Assembly (NCBI GenBank): GCA_027886185.1
Contig: WOAB01000040.1
Coordinates: forward strand, 5,642,001 to 5,706,000
Origin: Rheum nobile
Lineage: Eukaryota > Streptophyta > Magnoliopsida > Caryophyllales > Polygonaceae
Direction of reading: 5' to 3'
DNA: 64,000 nt
The position numbers and the translations under genes were made by a program. Within the stretch, counting starts at the first letter, position 1, and every line of letters begins with the position of its first letter. Below are positions 47,046 to 58,375 of this stretch, in pieces. The notes under the pieces were generated by a model. That model was not told the origin of the DNA and made no database searches. It was given only the letters and a program-made list of their open reading frames with translations.

Positions 47046-47364
47046 ACTTGTTGGTATTTTTTATACAAATTCTAAAACAAAAATCAATAGATCAATACAT
47101 TTTCCTTATAACTGTATGTACGTATTACAAAAATAAAATAAAATAAAATAAGACTAAATCTGAAATCCGACAAAATCCGAAGAGTTTAACATAGGGAAGG
47201 AGGGCGGCTACCCTAGCTCCCCTTGGTTCCGCTGGTGCATAACTACAACAGAATTAGAAGTTAGAACAAACGTATTATGTGTATCATCTAAATTGTTTTT
47301 GGTAAAAGAAATATAAAATCAGTCCAACAGATTAAAACATCTCTTAGAAGAAACCAAATCCAGA

Positions 47365-49242
47365 TCAATACGTGATCTTAGAAGCTCTTCGAGCGAGGAC
47401 GATCCAGCAAACGACTCTGTAAAACACAAAAAACCCAATCATAATCCCCACATTCATCCACCTGCTATCCTTGTCAAGCCCTCTCGCCGCTAAAACATCT
47501 CTTCCCTTCATCAAACACCTCGATCCATCCCACGAGAAGCACTCATCTCTGACGCTCCAGTACTCGTTCACAAGCATCGCATCCAACGGATACCTGTACA
47601 TCGACACATAATACATGAACATCCAGTAATTCGGTATACTCTGCTTCGGTATAAAGTAGCCGGAGAACAGGAAAAACGCTCCCAACACAGTGCATATGAG
47701 CGAGTTCCCCGATATGAAATCCGGCGAGATCGCGCTCAGGAAGAGCACAAGCGAGCTCGCCATTAGCACGATCAGCCAAACGACCAGCAAGAAAAAGGAG
47801 AACGAAGTAGGGCTAGGGTTTAGTCCGACGATCCAGTAGACGGGGATTGAGAAGAGGAGGGAAACGAGCAGGAGGAATGGGAGGAAGACGACTGTGTTTG
47901 CGATCAAGTAAGAGGAGATTTTGTACGAGTTTGTGGAGATCTCTTTCATAATCACCCTCCTTTCTTGGAGGTAGATCGGGAGCGCTTCGACTGTTGATGA
48001 GAGGAGAAAGCTGAGGCTGAATGCGAAGAACCCTAGCCTCTCGGAAACTCCTTCTGGATCTTTTCGAAGCCTCACGTACACGCTTCCTAACCCTAATCCG
48101 CCGACGATCGCCTGCATCGCTCTCGCTAGAAGCAATTGCTTCGTTCTGTAGATGATTTTGCAGAATCTTGAGCAGAGGAGTCCGATTTCTTCACCCCAGT
48201 CGCTGTGGTTAGTACTAATTGGATGAAATTCGTTGTGATTGGAGGTGAATTGGTGAGAACTATTGCTGTCCTTTTGGTGCGATTCTTCGAGTTTTGTTAT
48301 GATTTCCATTGCGAACTCGAGAGCGTTGAGTTGCAGCGGAATCTGGTACCCTAATTGCGAAATCCTTTCCTCGAGCTTCTCGATTGTCCCGTTATACGCA
48401 ACCGAGCCACGAGACATGATCAAGAACTCGGAAACGAATCTCAGGATTCTGTAGCTAGGTTGATGGATGGACAATATGATTGTCCTGTGCTTTGATTTTG
48501 CCATGGAATGCAACAGCCCGATCACTTGTAATGCACAAGTGCTGTCTAGCCCCGAAGTAGGCTCATCAAGCACCAAAATCTGAGGATCATGGATGATTTC
48601 GACTCCGATCGACACCCTTTTTCTCTCCCCGCCGGAGATTCCTCTCTTCTCCTCGTCCCCCACGAAGCTGTCCGCCACGTGGCCGAGCCCCAGCTCCATG
48701 ATCAGAGCTTCAACCCTGGCTTCTCTGGTTTCAGAACCAGTGTTCCTGAGCCTGAATCGCGCGCTGTACATTAGTGTTTCTTTTACTGTAAGCAAGGGAA
48801 GAAGATCATCCTGTTGTGCAACGTAGCCACAAATCATTCTCAGCTGGGCAGGGTTGGTGAGATCATGGCCGTTGATTGATATGGTCATTGGGTCGAATTC
48901 TCGGTCGCTAACTCTGCCTGAGATGGCCCTGAGAAGGGTGGATTTTCCGGTCCCGCTAGGGCCAACCACGGCCAGCAATTCGGAGCTCCTAGCATTGAAG
49001 GAGACTGAATTGAGTATTTTGATCTGCTTAGGTTTGGACAACAGTGGTTTGCTGTGATGGATGGTGAAGGAGAGGTTTGTGACTCTGAGGTTGAAGGACT
49101 GGTGGGGCGGTGGTGGGGAGTGGCGGCGGGAGGAGGAGGAGCTGGCGGTTGACTCTTCGTTGGAGTCGGAGGTGGCAGAGAAGAGGATGATGGAGCTTTC
49201 TTCAATGCTGGGCCTGGTGGGTGTATTGAAGCACATTGCCAT
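47365..49242 (-). CDS. ABC transporter G family half-transporter (ABCG4/8/23-like)
   Basis: An intact, intronless 625-codon gene in the usual size range of plant WBC/ABCG half-transporters. These proteins pair as dimers in a membrane, mostly the plasma membrane, and use ATP to export lipids, hormones or secondary metabolites. The N-terminal tail is Ser/Pro-rich (1-50). Nucleotide-binding domain: Walker A GPSGTGKST (94-102), Q-loop VAQQDD (about 141-146), signature SGGERKR (203-209), Walker B ILVLDEP (222-228), H-loop His260. Membrane domain 2 follows from about 375, with hydrophobic segments near 375-390, 405-420, 445-475, 482-504, 513-532 and 598-616. The NBD-first order and the text LLAVVGPSGTGKSTLL and VKETLMYSARF fit the Arabidopsis ABCG4/8/23 subgroup. 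ATG 49242 is chosen; a second Met lies two codons on. Substrate cannot be told. Confidence 0.93.
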   Translation of the reverse strand: MAMCFNTPTRPSIEESSIILFSATSDSNEESTASSSSSRRHSPPPPHQSFNLRVTNLSFTIHHSKPLLSKPKQIKILNSVSFNARSSELLAVVGPSGTGKSTLLRAISGRVSDREFDPMTISINGHDLTNPAQLRMICGYVAQQDDLLPLLTVKETLMYSARFRLRNTGSETREARVEALIMELGLGHVADSFVGDEEKRGISGGERKRVSIGVEIIHDPQILVLDEPTSGLDSTCALQVIGLLHSMAKSKHRTIILSIHQPSYRILRFVSEFLIMSRGSVAYNGTIEKLEERISQLGYQIPLQLNALEFAMEIITKLEESHQKDSNSSHQFTSNHNEFHPISTNHSDWGEEIGLLCSRFCKIIYRTKQLLLARAMQAIVGGLGLGSVYVRLRKDPEGVSERLGFFAFSLSFLLSSTVEALPIYLQERRVIMKEISTNSYKISSYLIANTVVFLPFLLLVSLLFSIPVYWIVGLNPSPTSFSFFLLVVWLIVLMASSLVLFLSAISPDFISGNSLICTVLGAFFLFSGYFIPKQSIPNYWMFMYYVSMYRYPLDAMLVNEYWSVRDECFSWDGSRCLMKGRDVLAARGLDKDSRWMNVGIMIGFFVFYRVVCWIVLARRASKITY

Positions 49243-49586
49243 GGTTGAAATTTGTGTTGGGTGTAAAACTTGATTTTTAGGATTGTGTTAGATGGTAATG
49301 TTCTGCATTTTAACTGTGGAGGGATTATCAGGAGTGTTGGTGATTTAAGTTATGGGGGAGTTGGAACAACCTTAAGTTTAGCAGATTTGATAATTTCTTT
49401 AGTGGTTGTTAAGGGTAGCTAAGCTAGCTTGCAAACTTTGGTGTTGTTTTGGTTTTGTTTTGGTTGGGCTGATTAAGAATTTGTTCTATACTTCTGGACT
49501 GAAGAGATTGTGATTATTGGTTAGGTGGGTTTGGGTTGGAAAATTTGACATGTTATCAATGCTGTTTGATACGATTAATTATATGA
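49243..49586 (-). promoter_or_regulatory. ABCG proximal upstream region
   Basis: 344 bp between the start codon and a foldback element. I see no clear TATA box; core promoter and 5' leader must lie here or in the element beyond. Confidence 0.35.
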
Positions 49587-50103
49587 AAATTCATGTTGGT
49601 GTCCTTGAATTTAGGATTACTTTTGTTGATGTCATACGATTAAGTTTTTTCCAGTTGATCCCCTAAGGTTTTGATTTGTTCGCTTTATAACCGAAATTTT
49701 TCATATCCGTATCATTTTGGTTCGAATTGATAAAATCGAAGTTCATCATTATGTTTATTGACCTCAACTTAGTAGGATTCGACTCCTAAAACAATTAAAT
49801 CCATACTCGAACCATTCCGGTATAAATTCTTAAGGTCGGAAACGGGTTGTTGCTTCGGAATTCAAATCGATATGGTTCGGACATGGATTTGGGTATTTTA
49901 GGAGTCAAAATCTTACTAATTTGAGGACAATAAATACAATGGTGGACTTGGATCTAATCAATTTGAATTGGAATGGTATAAACATGAAAAAATTTGGTTA
50001 CGAAGCAAACAAACCCAAACCTTAGGGACACCAACCGGAAAAAAACTTAATCGTGAGACACCAACAAGAATAACCCTAAACTGAGTGACATCAACATGAA
50101 TTT
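49587..50103. mobile_element. Foldback (MITE-like) element upstream of ABCG
   Basis: A 517-bp inverted repeat: AAATTCATGTTGGTGTC at the left and GACATCAACATGAATTT at the right. The arms (about 250 bp) stay alignable, for example GGTATAAATTC against the reverse of GGAATGGTATAA. The centre is near 49845. No coding capacity. Confidence 0.8.
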
Positions 50104-50224
50104 ACCTTGTTTTTAACAAACTTATTATAAATGTATTAATTTTTTTTATAAATTATAAAATAAAAATATGATGACTCGATTAAATATTTACTTTTCAACC
50201 ATTAGATTTTATATGACTCTACCT

Positions 50225-51645
50225 CAAATTCTTTTTATTAAGTACATGATCCTCTTCCCTCTTGTGCCCTTGATAGATTGAGAAAGAGTGGGAGAGAAAG
50301 AGATAGAATAGAAAGAAAGGAAGAGTTGGTTAGGAATTGGTCATATTCTGTTATTCAACTCTAACAACCAATCGGCTATATAAGCCTGTACATCTCTCAA
50401 TAACATTCAGCTAAGCATAGCAGAGTACATGACATACTCCTCCCATCCTAAAAAGAGTCTTGTCCTCAAGACGTGAGCTGAAATGAAGGATGATGTGGGT
50501 TGTAGGCTCCCAAGCGGCTTCAGAAGGATCGAAATTGGTCCAATGAATCAACACTCGGTCATAGGATCCCCGTTAGCTAAGTAAGAAACTCTTGTATATA
50601 TCCAGAACTGCAGCCGGAGAGACAGTACACTCACCATTATCAGAGATCGACGATGGTGTAACAAAGGAAGAAACTCTAGGTCTGATGTGGCGGGGAGACA
50701 TGGAAAACGGGGTGGATTCGAGCATCCGATGGTAACGCCAAAGAGCCAACCTTAGCTAGAATAGCATAAGGCCCATAAAACTTGGAAACGAATAGCTACC
50801 GATGACTGGTGGTAAGGTTGGAGTTTCAAGTAAAAGAGATCCCCAAGTTGAAATTCTCTCTTAGTTCGCTTCAAATCTGCAAAATGTTTCATCCTCTCCT
50901 GAGCTTGTTAAGGGTTGAACTTCAACTGAGAAATGGTAATTCCCCAGTCTCGCAGCCAATCATCCACCGTTGCTGTGGATATTGTACAAGGATCAACGCC
51001 CAAGGCTTGAAACAGAGTCAATTTCAAAGTTGTTGCAAGAATGGCAATAGGCTGAAGAAGATCTTGGTATTGCACATTCTCGGCTTTGTTTCTCTGGCAA
51101 TTGTCGCAACTCCTCACAAATAGCTCGACAGACTGCTTCATCTTTGGCCAAAAAATAAATTGCTTTAGTCGTTGATACGTACCTAATATCCCTGAGTGTC
51201 CCCCCACTAGAGACTCATGTAATGTTGCAATCAATTGGCACTGCAATCATTGCCAGTATCTACGTAGATGTTCTTTCTGAAATGCAATAGACCATTCATC
51301 ACACTGTACTCGCCCCCTGCAGTGATTGTTGTGCTTGCCAATAATTGCAGTGCCACATAATCCCCCTTTATAACTGTCGACTACTTCACTTATCCACTTG
51401 GGTTCCACCGTAGTAATGGCAGACACAGCAGCATATTCAAGTTCATCCCTGCGAGACAAAGCATCCACTACTTTGTTCTCGACACCCTGTTTATATGAGA
51501 TTGAATAAGATAAACCCAGAAGCTTTCGAATTGCTTTTCGTTGGAGATGCCTTTTGATCTTGCGACCAAATTTTGACCTAAAATTCGATCGTCGGATCAA
51601 TTGATGGATGATTCCCGACGACAGCAAGACGAATATTATCGCCAA
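50225..51645 (-). pseudogene. Decayed Ty3/Gypsy pol (RNase H end, integrase zinc region, chromodomain)
   Basis: Minus-strand pieces in the expected order: RNase H end (YSISYKQGVENKVVDALSRR, 51247-51645); integrase HHCC (GHSGILGTYQRL...FVRSCDNCQRNK, 50908-51246); integrase tail (KFYGPYAIL, HPVFHVS, about 50680-50790); chromodomain (WEPTTH, EDKTLF, about 50450-50510). A polypurine tract and LTR-like start TGTCATGTACTC follow at about 50432-50446, running to about 50225 with a TATATAAG/CTTATATA element near 50383. The integrase core is deleted. Different lineage from E1/E2/E4. Confidence 0.75.
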
Positions 51646-51790
51646 GACGATGACATTTGAAGGATGCTGGAGCAGTTCACAGATATGGTGCGATCTTTAT
51701 TACCAAAAGATCGACAAGAAACCAATCCAGTGCACAGCCAAGGCCTGAATCACGATGCAACCGGAGAATTTTAACCAATCTCCGACACTT
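51600..51790 (+). pseudogene. Possible gag fragment in opposite orientation
   Basis: Plus-strand text DDSRRQQDEYYRQDDD, then after a stop RMLEQFTDMVRSLLPKDRQE, resembling the start of retrotransposon gag. It overlaps the 5' edge of the minus-strand pol remnant, suggesting rearrangement. Confidence 0.3.
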
Positions 51791-51804
51791 GAACAATTTC
51801 TGAT

Positions 51805-52353
51805 TTGCAGAAGCTCGTGGTGGAAGAAGAGCTTGATCTGCTGGTTACCTTTGAACCGCAAGATTGTCACGACCATGAGAATCGCGTGGAGGTATTACAA
51901 AGCGAAGTGAGGAGCTTGAACAACTCATTGGCATGTATTCGGCAAGAAACAAGTCACTGCGGTTCGTCTTCAGGCATCAAATTTAAAAGAGGTAACCCGA
52001 AAATTGATGAAACTTTTAATCGTCTAGAGATTTCATTATTTGACTTGGCATTTGTGGGAATTGATGAATTTGTTGATGAAAAGATTGAACCAATTGAAAT
52101 TATTGGAATTAGTTTGGTTGATCTTAATAAGAATCCAGCTAATTTTTTGGAATATGGAGGTGCACATAAGGTGCTTGAGGAAATGACAAAGACTGATGTT
52201 GTGTGTATTGGGTCTTCTTTTCAATTAAAGAAACTGAAACTGAAACCCAACATCTTGTTTGCTTCTGACTTTGAGGATCATGTGGGTCGCCTGAGTACTC
52301 TTGGAGATGCTCTCGGGTTAGTCGACTCGATTAAGTCCTTTGTATTTGATTAG
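51805..52353 (+). CDS. Orphan exon-like ORF, function unknown
   Basis: 182 codons open from a TTG with a stop just upstream; there is no in-frame ATG at the start. TGATTTGCAG directly before AAGCTCGTGG looks like a 3' splice acceptor, so this may be the last exon of a broken or unfinished gene. The product is acidic: a charged N-terminal part (VVEEELDLLV, VEVLQSEVRSLNNSLACIRQ, probably coiled coil) and a Val/Ile/Asp-rich remainder with an 'EIIGISLVDLNKNPANF' stretch. I recognise no domain. Downstream (52354-52600) reading frames continue in pieces, suggesting decay. Confidence 0.35.
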   Translation: MQKLVVEEELDLLVTFEPQDCHDHENRVEVLQSEVRSLNNSLACIRQETSHCGSSSGIKFKRGNPKIDETFNRLEISLFDLAFVGIDEFVDEKIEPIEIIGISLVDLNKNPANFLEYGGAHKVLEEMTKTDVVCIGSSFQLKKLKLKPNILFASDFEDHVGRLSTLGDALGLVDSIKSFVFD

Positions 52354-53339
52354 GAAAAGGCAACGAGTTCTCATTTCAATTTGGAAGAGTTGCTGAGATG
52401 TGCAAAGATTATGAGTTACTGCCATATTTTGGAAAAAGGGACACTGTTGAGTTTTTTGTGTTTGATCCGGGGAAAATAATGGAGTTTTTATTACATATCG
52501 AGTGGGTCGATACCTTAGTGACCCTAGTTTTTTTTATCCGGGTGGACTTGCTTCTGTTGAGAAGTTGTTGTAATTGAAATATGTTGTTATTGAACATTTT
52601 TCTGCTGCACAGCTAGTGTTCAGGTTCCATTTTACTAATGGATGGCAAGTTTACATGGCTTGCTTTTGTGTTGTTGCTTTGCTGAATTTTCTAGCTTTTT
52701 GTTTCAAGTGATGCTTGGTGTTGGTCTTGGAAAGAGTTGGAAATTTGGACAACCTTGTATTATTCTTGATGGAGCAGCATGATTTAGATGAGGATGGTTT
52801 TAGCTCTAGTGTGTTGCTGAAAAAATTAGATTGCTCAGCTTGTAATGGATGGTTGAAGCATGATGTTGTTGCTGCATTTTTTTTTTCCTTTCTTGTGGCA
52901 CCAGTACATACAAGAATCTAGGAACTAATGACATCGCAGCCTGAAGCATGGTCTTGCAGCCCATTCATTGATGATATTACACCTTTTGCTTAGGAAAACA
53001 ACATGGCTTGGAGGACATGTAGGCTTGTTCATTTGTCATTTAGCTTGTACCTTTGTCCTTTTTGTAATAAGTTTTAAAGACAAAGCTTTTATAAAAGGTG
53101 AGTAATGTGATGTATTGGGTTAGTATAAATACCATAGAGGATGTATTGTAAATGGTATCCAGAATTAATAACAAATCTACTTTCTAAACTCCTTTCTCTA
53201 TCTCTCATTTCTCCCTCTTCTTCCCTGTGTCCCCTTCTTCTATCTGTTCTCATCTTCTCTCCTTTCTTTCTCTAATCCACCACCAAACTTGTAATCTTTC
53301 CTTGTTAATGTCTTGGGACATGACATTCCCCTTCTCTTT
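52354..53339. other. Spacer with promoter-like TATA
   Basis: No gene recognised. AGTATAAATACC (53120-53131) is followed by a CT-rich leader-like stretch (53185-53275), which suggests an LTR core or a gene promoter reading right, now cut by repeats. Confidence 0.35.
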
Positions 53340-53470
53340 GATCTGCGTTGACCGTGATTGGTGACAAATTTTTTGTGACTATTACTTTGTGACATATTTT
53401 TGGTGACAACTTTTTTATGACAACTTTTTAGTAACAGTTGTTTGTGACAACTTTTTGTGACAGATGTATG
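53340..53470. repeat. TGTGACA-type repeat array, left part
   Basis: Irregular repeats of TTTTTGTGACAACTTTTT. It is continuous with the array at 60854 once E4 and one copy of GTATG are removed (GATGTATG joins GTATGCGACATATT). Confidence 0.75.
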
Positions 53471-55949
53471 TGTAACACCCCCAAATTTTAACCCATTTGG
53501 AAAGGTATTACCGTCAGTGACCTCAATTTCCACACCGAAGCCACCCCAGGCTTTACCATTGAAACACAATTCATAAAGAACAATTATGATACAAAATTAC
53601 CATAACTTTCATTTAAACATAGTCGCGGAATTTCAACACAATTCCAAATGCGACAAAATACAGAGTTATTACAATACAGCGGTAGACTTAAAATAATTTA
53701 CAAGAGTATTGACTTCAGTAGTCAACGCCCAAAGATCGTAGCCTGATTAAAACATTTTCAAATACCGTTCATGTTCATAGTCGATCTAGCCTTCATGGGT
53801 CCTCGACTCATCTGATGTGCCGAATCGAACGGATGACACCAGCCAACCATGCAGAGAATAATTACGGTTGGTTAGTCTAATGAAAGACTATGCAAGGGTA
53901 CAAAGCAGAGTGGTTCGAAGTAGTCGTATTAGGTTAGACTCATCGTTTCTCGAATTAAAACCGACGACGATAGTCAACCACCATACTCCTACTGGAATAT
54001 ATCAAGCAGCATGATCAAGAGAAGATTCTGGAAGACCGAGTCTTACAGCAATCAATCCAAAAGAAGACTCCAATGAATTGAGTCTTATCGGAAATATGAC
54101 AAATGTTGGGGAACATTAATAATTTCATACAAGCGTTCAAAAACGACTTGATGTTTCGGTTCACGACCAACCTCACCGCATAAAGCGAATCCAGATTGGA
54201 AAGAGAACGTACTCTGATCAAAGTCAGGACGAGTTTCCTAGCTGCACTATTGCCTAGTTGCACTACTCGTCAAGGGTATATTAATCATGTGCGCTCAGAC
54301 ACTTATCTTAATTAATTCCAAAACGCTCATTCACGTTTCAAGCTTTTAGAATCTCATCCTCGCGGATATTGAGATATAGAGTAGGGATGAAATCCCAAAG
54401 AGTGACACCAGCTGTGTGCACCTTCCCTGTACACGGACAGGGAATGGTCATGACCAAAGAGAAGTGTTGGGGCCTGGACATTCCATCCACTTGGTTATAA
54501 AGAAACGACTAGTACTCACAAGGAGATACCAAGTAGCGTTCCTGCGAATACTCGTTCTAACTAAACAGTTCAGAACTGTCCAAAATCATATCAAAGCCAT
54601 CAAGGCCAGCATCATAGATATATTTCAATCTAGATATATATATATATAATAGCGTTGTTCTAGCAGATATACAACCTATTATAATATCCATTTTAATTTC
54701 CAAAACAGTTTCACAAAACCGTTCCCAGACAAGAACAATAATCATCCCAAATTAATTAACAATTAAACAATTGATAATTAATGGAAATATGGAATGATGA
54801 GCAAGAGCGAACCGCCACTTGCCTGGAGTAGATTCGGTGATGAATCTGGACGAGACGATTACCGAAAATATCCTTTCCGAGGATATGGCCTATGCCTCAG
54901 ATTGCTCCAACAGATTACGAGTCCATACGCGATCCATCGAATCACGTTCTAACTAACAAATTAATTAATTATCAATTAATTTGCCTGGACGAACTTAAGG
55001 AATTAAATTTAATAAATTTTTATGATTATAAATCATAAAAATATTTATTAAATTTTCCTATAGAAAAATACGGATGAAAGGGAATCGAAATTATACCGCT
55101 CGTATAATTTCTGGTTAAATCTGGACTGGATTGAATTTGGGCTTTACGGCCCACTAAGAATTGATTAAGGGGGGTAGGACCCACAGCCTTCTTCAACCTC
55201 CCAATTCACGAACAGATGCAACAACAACATCAGCCACCGAACGCAGCGATCGGCTCGCCGGGAAGAAGCTCCTCGCCGCCGGGCTGGTTCGCGTCGCCGG
55301 GAGCACAACCACCAGCAGCGGTGAAGCAACAGCAGCGTCGACGCCGGGAGGGAGCAGCAACGCGCAACGACGGCGGTTCGACAGCAGCGCATCTCCTCCG
55401 ACTCGGCGAACCGTAGACCTCGGCCACAACAGCGAACCTCAGCAGTGGCCCGCAGCTCGCACAACCACAGCTCGTCGTCTCGTCGGATCCGGGTCGCCGG
55501 CGGGATGAGCTACGGAGATGGCGAGGAAGAGAGACGACCGAGAGGAAGGAGAGATATCAGATTGGATGCCCCTCGACCCCCTCCAGATTGGGCTCCTTAA
55601 ATGGCTCCAACGAGGTCGGAAGAGGAAGGCGTGCCCGATCACCACATCGACAGCTGCCCCCGACAAGTTTTACACGCGGCGGCCGGAGAGAAACGAACGT
55701 GGGTGACGTGCAATATTTCCGGGGAAAGTTTGGTATGGGTTTTTAAACCCCAAAAATTATATGTTTGTATCCAAACAAATATTCTAAGTCCCGAAAAATA
55801 CATCGAATGTATTTTATACCACTCACGGAATTATTTCGGACATCATGGATGTTACGGAAAATCCGAACTCCACTGAAAACGAAATAATTAATGAACGAAG
55901 GTTGGGAAAATTACCCAAATATCCTTATTAAAAATTGAGGGATATTACA
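53471..55949 (-). repeat. E4 3' LTR
   Basis: 2,479 bp, a near-identical copy of 58376-60853. The GC-rich segment at 55200-55700 yields many short open frames on both strands in both LTR copies; they are not genes. Confidence 0.93.
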
Positions 55950-57375
55950 TTACTACCCCCTTAAGAAAAGTTTCGACCCCGAAACTTGCATTAAACTAAT
56001 GAGAAACCTGCCTTAACATCAACTTTACTATCTGAACTTAATATCCTTAATCATAACATCATCATACAACCTTATCTCCATATAACATACCAGGTAATAA
56101 TTCTTACTACCTCCACAAGATTATGTCTATCTTAGAATAATGGTCTTCCACAACCATCATTACGATATTACTACACCTTTAATAGGAGAACACACATTTC
56201 TCCTCCAATTTCCCTATAGACAAACCCAAGGTTTATACATTAACTTCTTACAACTCAGATATTAAATCTTAGTAACCTCGAATCATAACTTTCTTAATTC
56301 CTTAAAGATATCTCCCACAATTCCATTACTCATTATTATCGGTTTGGCCCTTATACCAAATTCCAACTTGGGATCGTTTCGGTAATGACTTAACTTATTC
56401 CTTTAATCACTTTATAACTTGAACCTTCAAGATTCCTTAACTTTCTTAATTCCCTTAATGGTACTTTACACAATTCCATTATTTATCTGGAAGTAAGATT
56501 GACCTTATGCCAATTTTAACTTAAAATCCTTATAAGAATAATTTAACACATCTCTTTAAACAATTTCTAACTTAACTCCTTTAAGATTCAAGGACAACCA
56601 TAATATCTTATTCCTACGTTACTCGAAACGTATCACATAAGATATTACTCATATTTCCTCCAAGAGAGTGATACCATAAGCCTTACAGATGACATACTCA
56701 CAAGATGTCAATCCTTGACAATTCCTAAGAGTCCTAGCTCTTCATCTTCTGGAAATTCCACTTATCGAGTCTAACGACTCGTACTGTCTTAAATGACTTA
56801 TTTCTAACTTAAAATCCTTTATATTCTTCACACAATCTACTATCCATCCAGGACTTAATCGCATCATTTCCTTATGTTATCTCAAACGAATCTCAAATAG
56901 ATCTCTTCAAAGGATACCTATGATTTCGTACACTTGGCTTTTCCAAAAGCTTTAACCATTGGTCCTACATTGGCCATACTTACTTATGAACCTGACCATC
57001 ATAACTCCGGATTTCATAGTCTTACTCAAGATCGCAAAATAGGGAAAACGAGTTCTTATTGAACTATTCCCTTAATCAACTTATTCCTTCACAACACTTT
57101 ATCCACATTAATGCCTACAACATGATTCCTCAACTAGGCATTCCGGAATTTACACTAGTCCACCTCTATATACTTCTAATGGGACAAAAATCCCAAGTAC
57201 ACAAGTGAGATATAACTCTTAATCTCATTAACTCCACATAACCTATACCTCAAAATATTAGGAATATGATGTCTCAAGAAGAAACAAATATTTCCATAAC
57301 TTCTCCCAATATACTTATTTCCTAAAAGATACGCATAAATGAACACTTTAGGCATCAGACTCTTCTAGCCTTGCC

Positions 57376-57672
57376 TTATGAGGTCTTCCTCTGGGTCCTC
57401 ATCGGAAGTTCCCTCCGGATCTTCCCTCGGATCTTCCCCCTCTCGAGGGTCTTCCTCAGGGTTTTCCTCTGGATCTTCCTCCTTCTAAGGATCTTCCGCA
57501 TGATCTTCCTCCTCTCGAGGATCTTCCTCCGGATCTTCCTTCTTCTGAGGATCTTCCTCGGGATCTCCCCTAGGATTTTCCTCTCCTTGAGGATCTTCCT
57601 CGGGATTTTCCTTAGAGTTCCCTTGGAAATCGCTTCCATTAAAACGTCGTTATTAGAATATTTCGTTGGCAT
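57376..57672 (-). pseudogene. Acidic EDP-repeat remnant of the pre-gag ORF in E4
   Basis: In one minus-strand frame the repeat reads GDPEEDPQKKEDPEEDP and similar with one stop, recalling the DPEDEDPIED repeat of E1 (2480-2610). The ATG-initiated frame over the same bases is Lys/Arg/Ile-rich and looks like a shadow. Order relative to the 18-bp block differs from E1. Confidence 0.45.
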
Positions 57673-58359
57673 ACCTTAACGGCTCAACGAACTCTACCAT
57701 AGGTTCATCCCACGAATTCTCATACGGAGGCAAATCCCGACTGCATCGAGCATTAATCCTTCGTATTCGTTTTCTCAACAATTAATGTCAACGACTATGA
57801 CATCATACTTAGACATCAAAACTCCTAAGAGTGATTCCTTAATTATCCCATATATCAATGTAATAAAATCACTTAGAATAGATCAACTTGGTAATTCTAT
57901 AGTTGAATTATGAACATAGAGCACAAGATTCATCTACATTAATCTCCCGAGCGTTCACACCAAATTATTCGGAGATTACAGCGCTAGGATATTAGTACTA
58001 CCAACTCAGGAAGTACATACTTGATACCTTCGAGGGGACTACTAGGTCCTCCAACCTCGAAATATATCTGAGAAACAGGGAAATTTAACATTACTAGAGA
58101 TGATAGAATCATCTCGACACCTTTCGAGTCCTTTCAAAAGAATAGACAAACACCTATGTCTTACAACAACAAGAATAGGTCAGTCTTTCTAGACATAGAG
58201 GTAACTCCCATACCTCTCATATCAGACTAAAGAAGGCACGACTATGAACGGTATTTATTTCAAATTCGTTTGGAAGACATTTTTCAGTTCAAAACGAGAA
58301 ATGGTTTTAGAAGGATAAAACCTTTCAAAATACCCAACCTGTTTTAAAAACAAACTTTA

Positions 58360-58371
58360 GCTCTGATACCA
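58360..58371 (-). other. E4 primer-binding site (initiator tRNA-Met)
   Basis: GCTCTGATACCA on the plus strand is the reverse complement of TGGTATCAGAGC and lies 4 bases inside the 5' LTR. Confidence 0.92.
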
Positions 58372-58375
58372 AATC

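Larger units (their letters stand above)
44456..47364. other. AT-rich intergenic DNA downstream of ABCG
   Basis: No gene seen. It holds an (AT)n run at 44925-44946, a pair of direct repeats (45150-45480 and 46700-47045), a TGTGCAT array between them and CGGTTAACCGA-type palindromes around 45330-45430, 46420-46550 and 46880-46990. Confidence 0.55.
55950..58375 (-). other. E4 interior, non-coding with decayed pre-gag ORF
   Basis: PPT-like CTTAAGGGGGTAGTAA (minus, 55950-55965) abuts the 3' LTR. From the 5' side: ATGTCTAGAAAGACT (58206-58192), a FEVGGPSSP-like segment (58062-58037), the conserved block (57892-57875) and an acidic EDPEEDP-type repeat (57672-57376). No gag, protease or RT motif. 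55966-57370 is featureless. Confidence 0.75.

Noticed and set aside
55161..55508. GC-rich frames (115 and 99 codons) conserved between both E4 LTRs
   Set aside because: Both copies are LTR duplicates, so similarity is not evidence of coding. Frames are open on both strands because of GC content.
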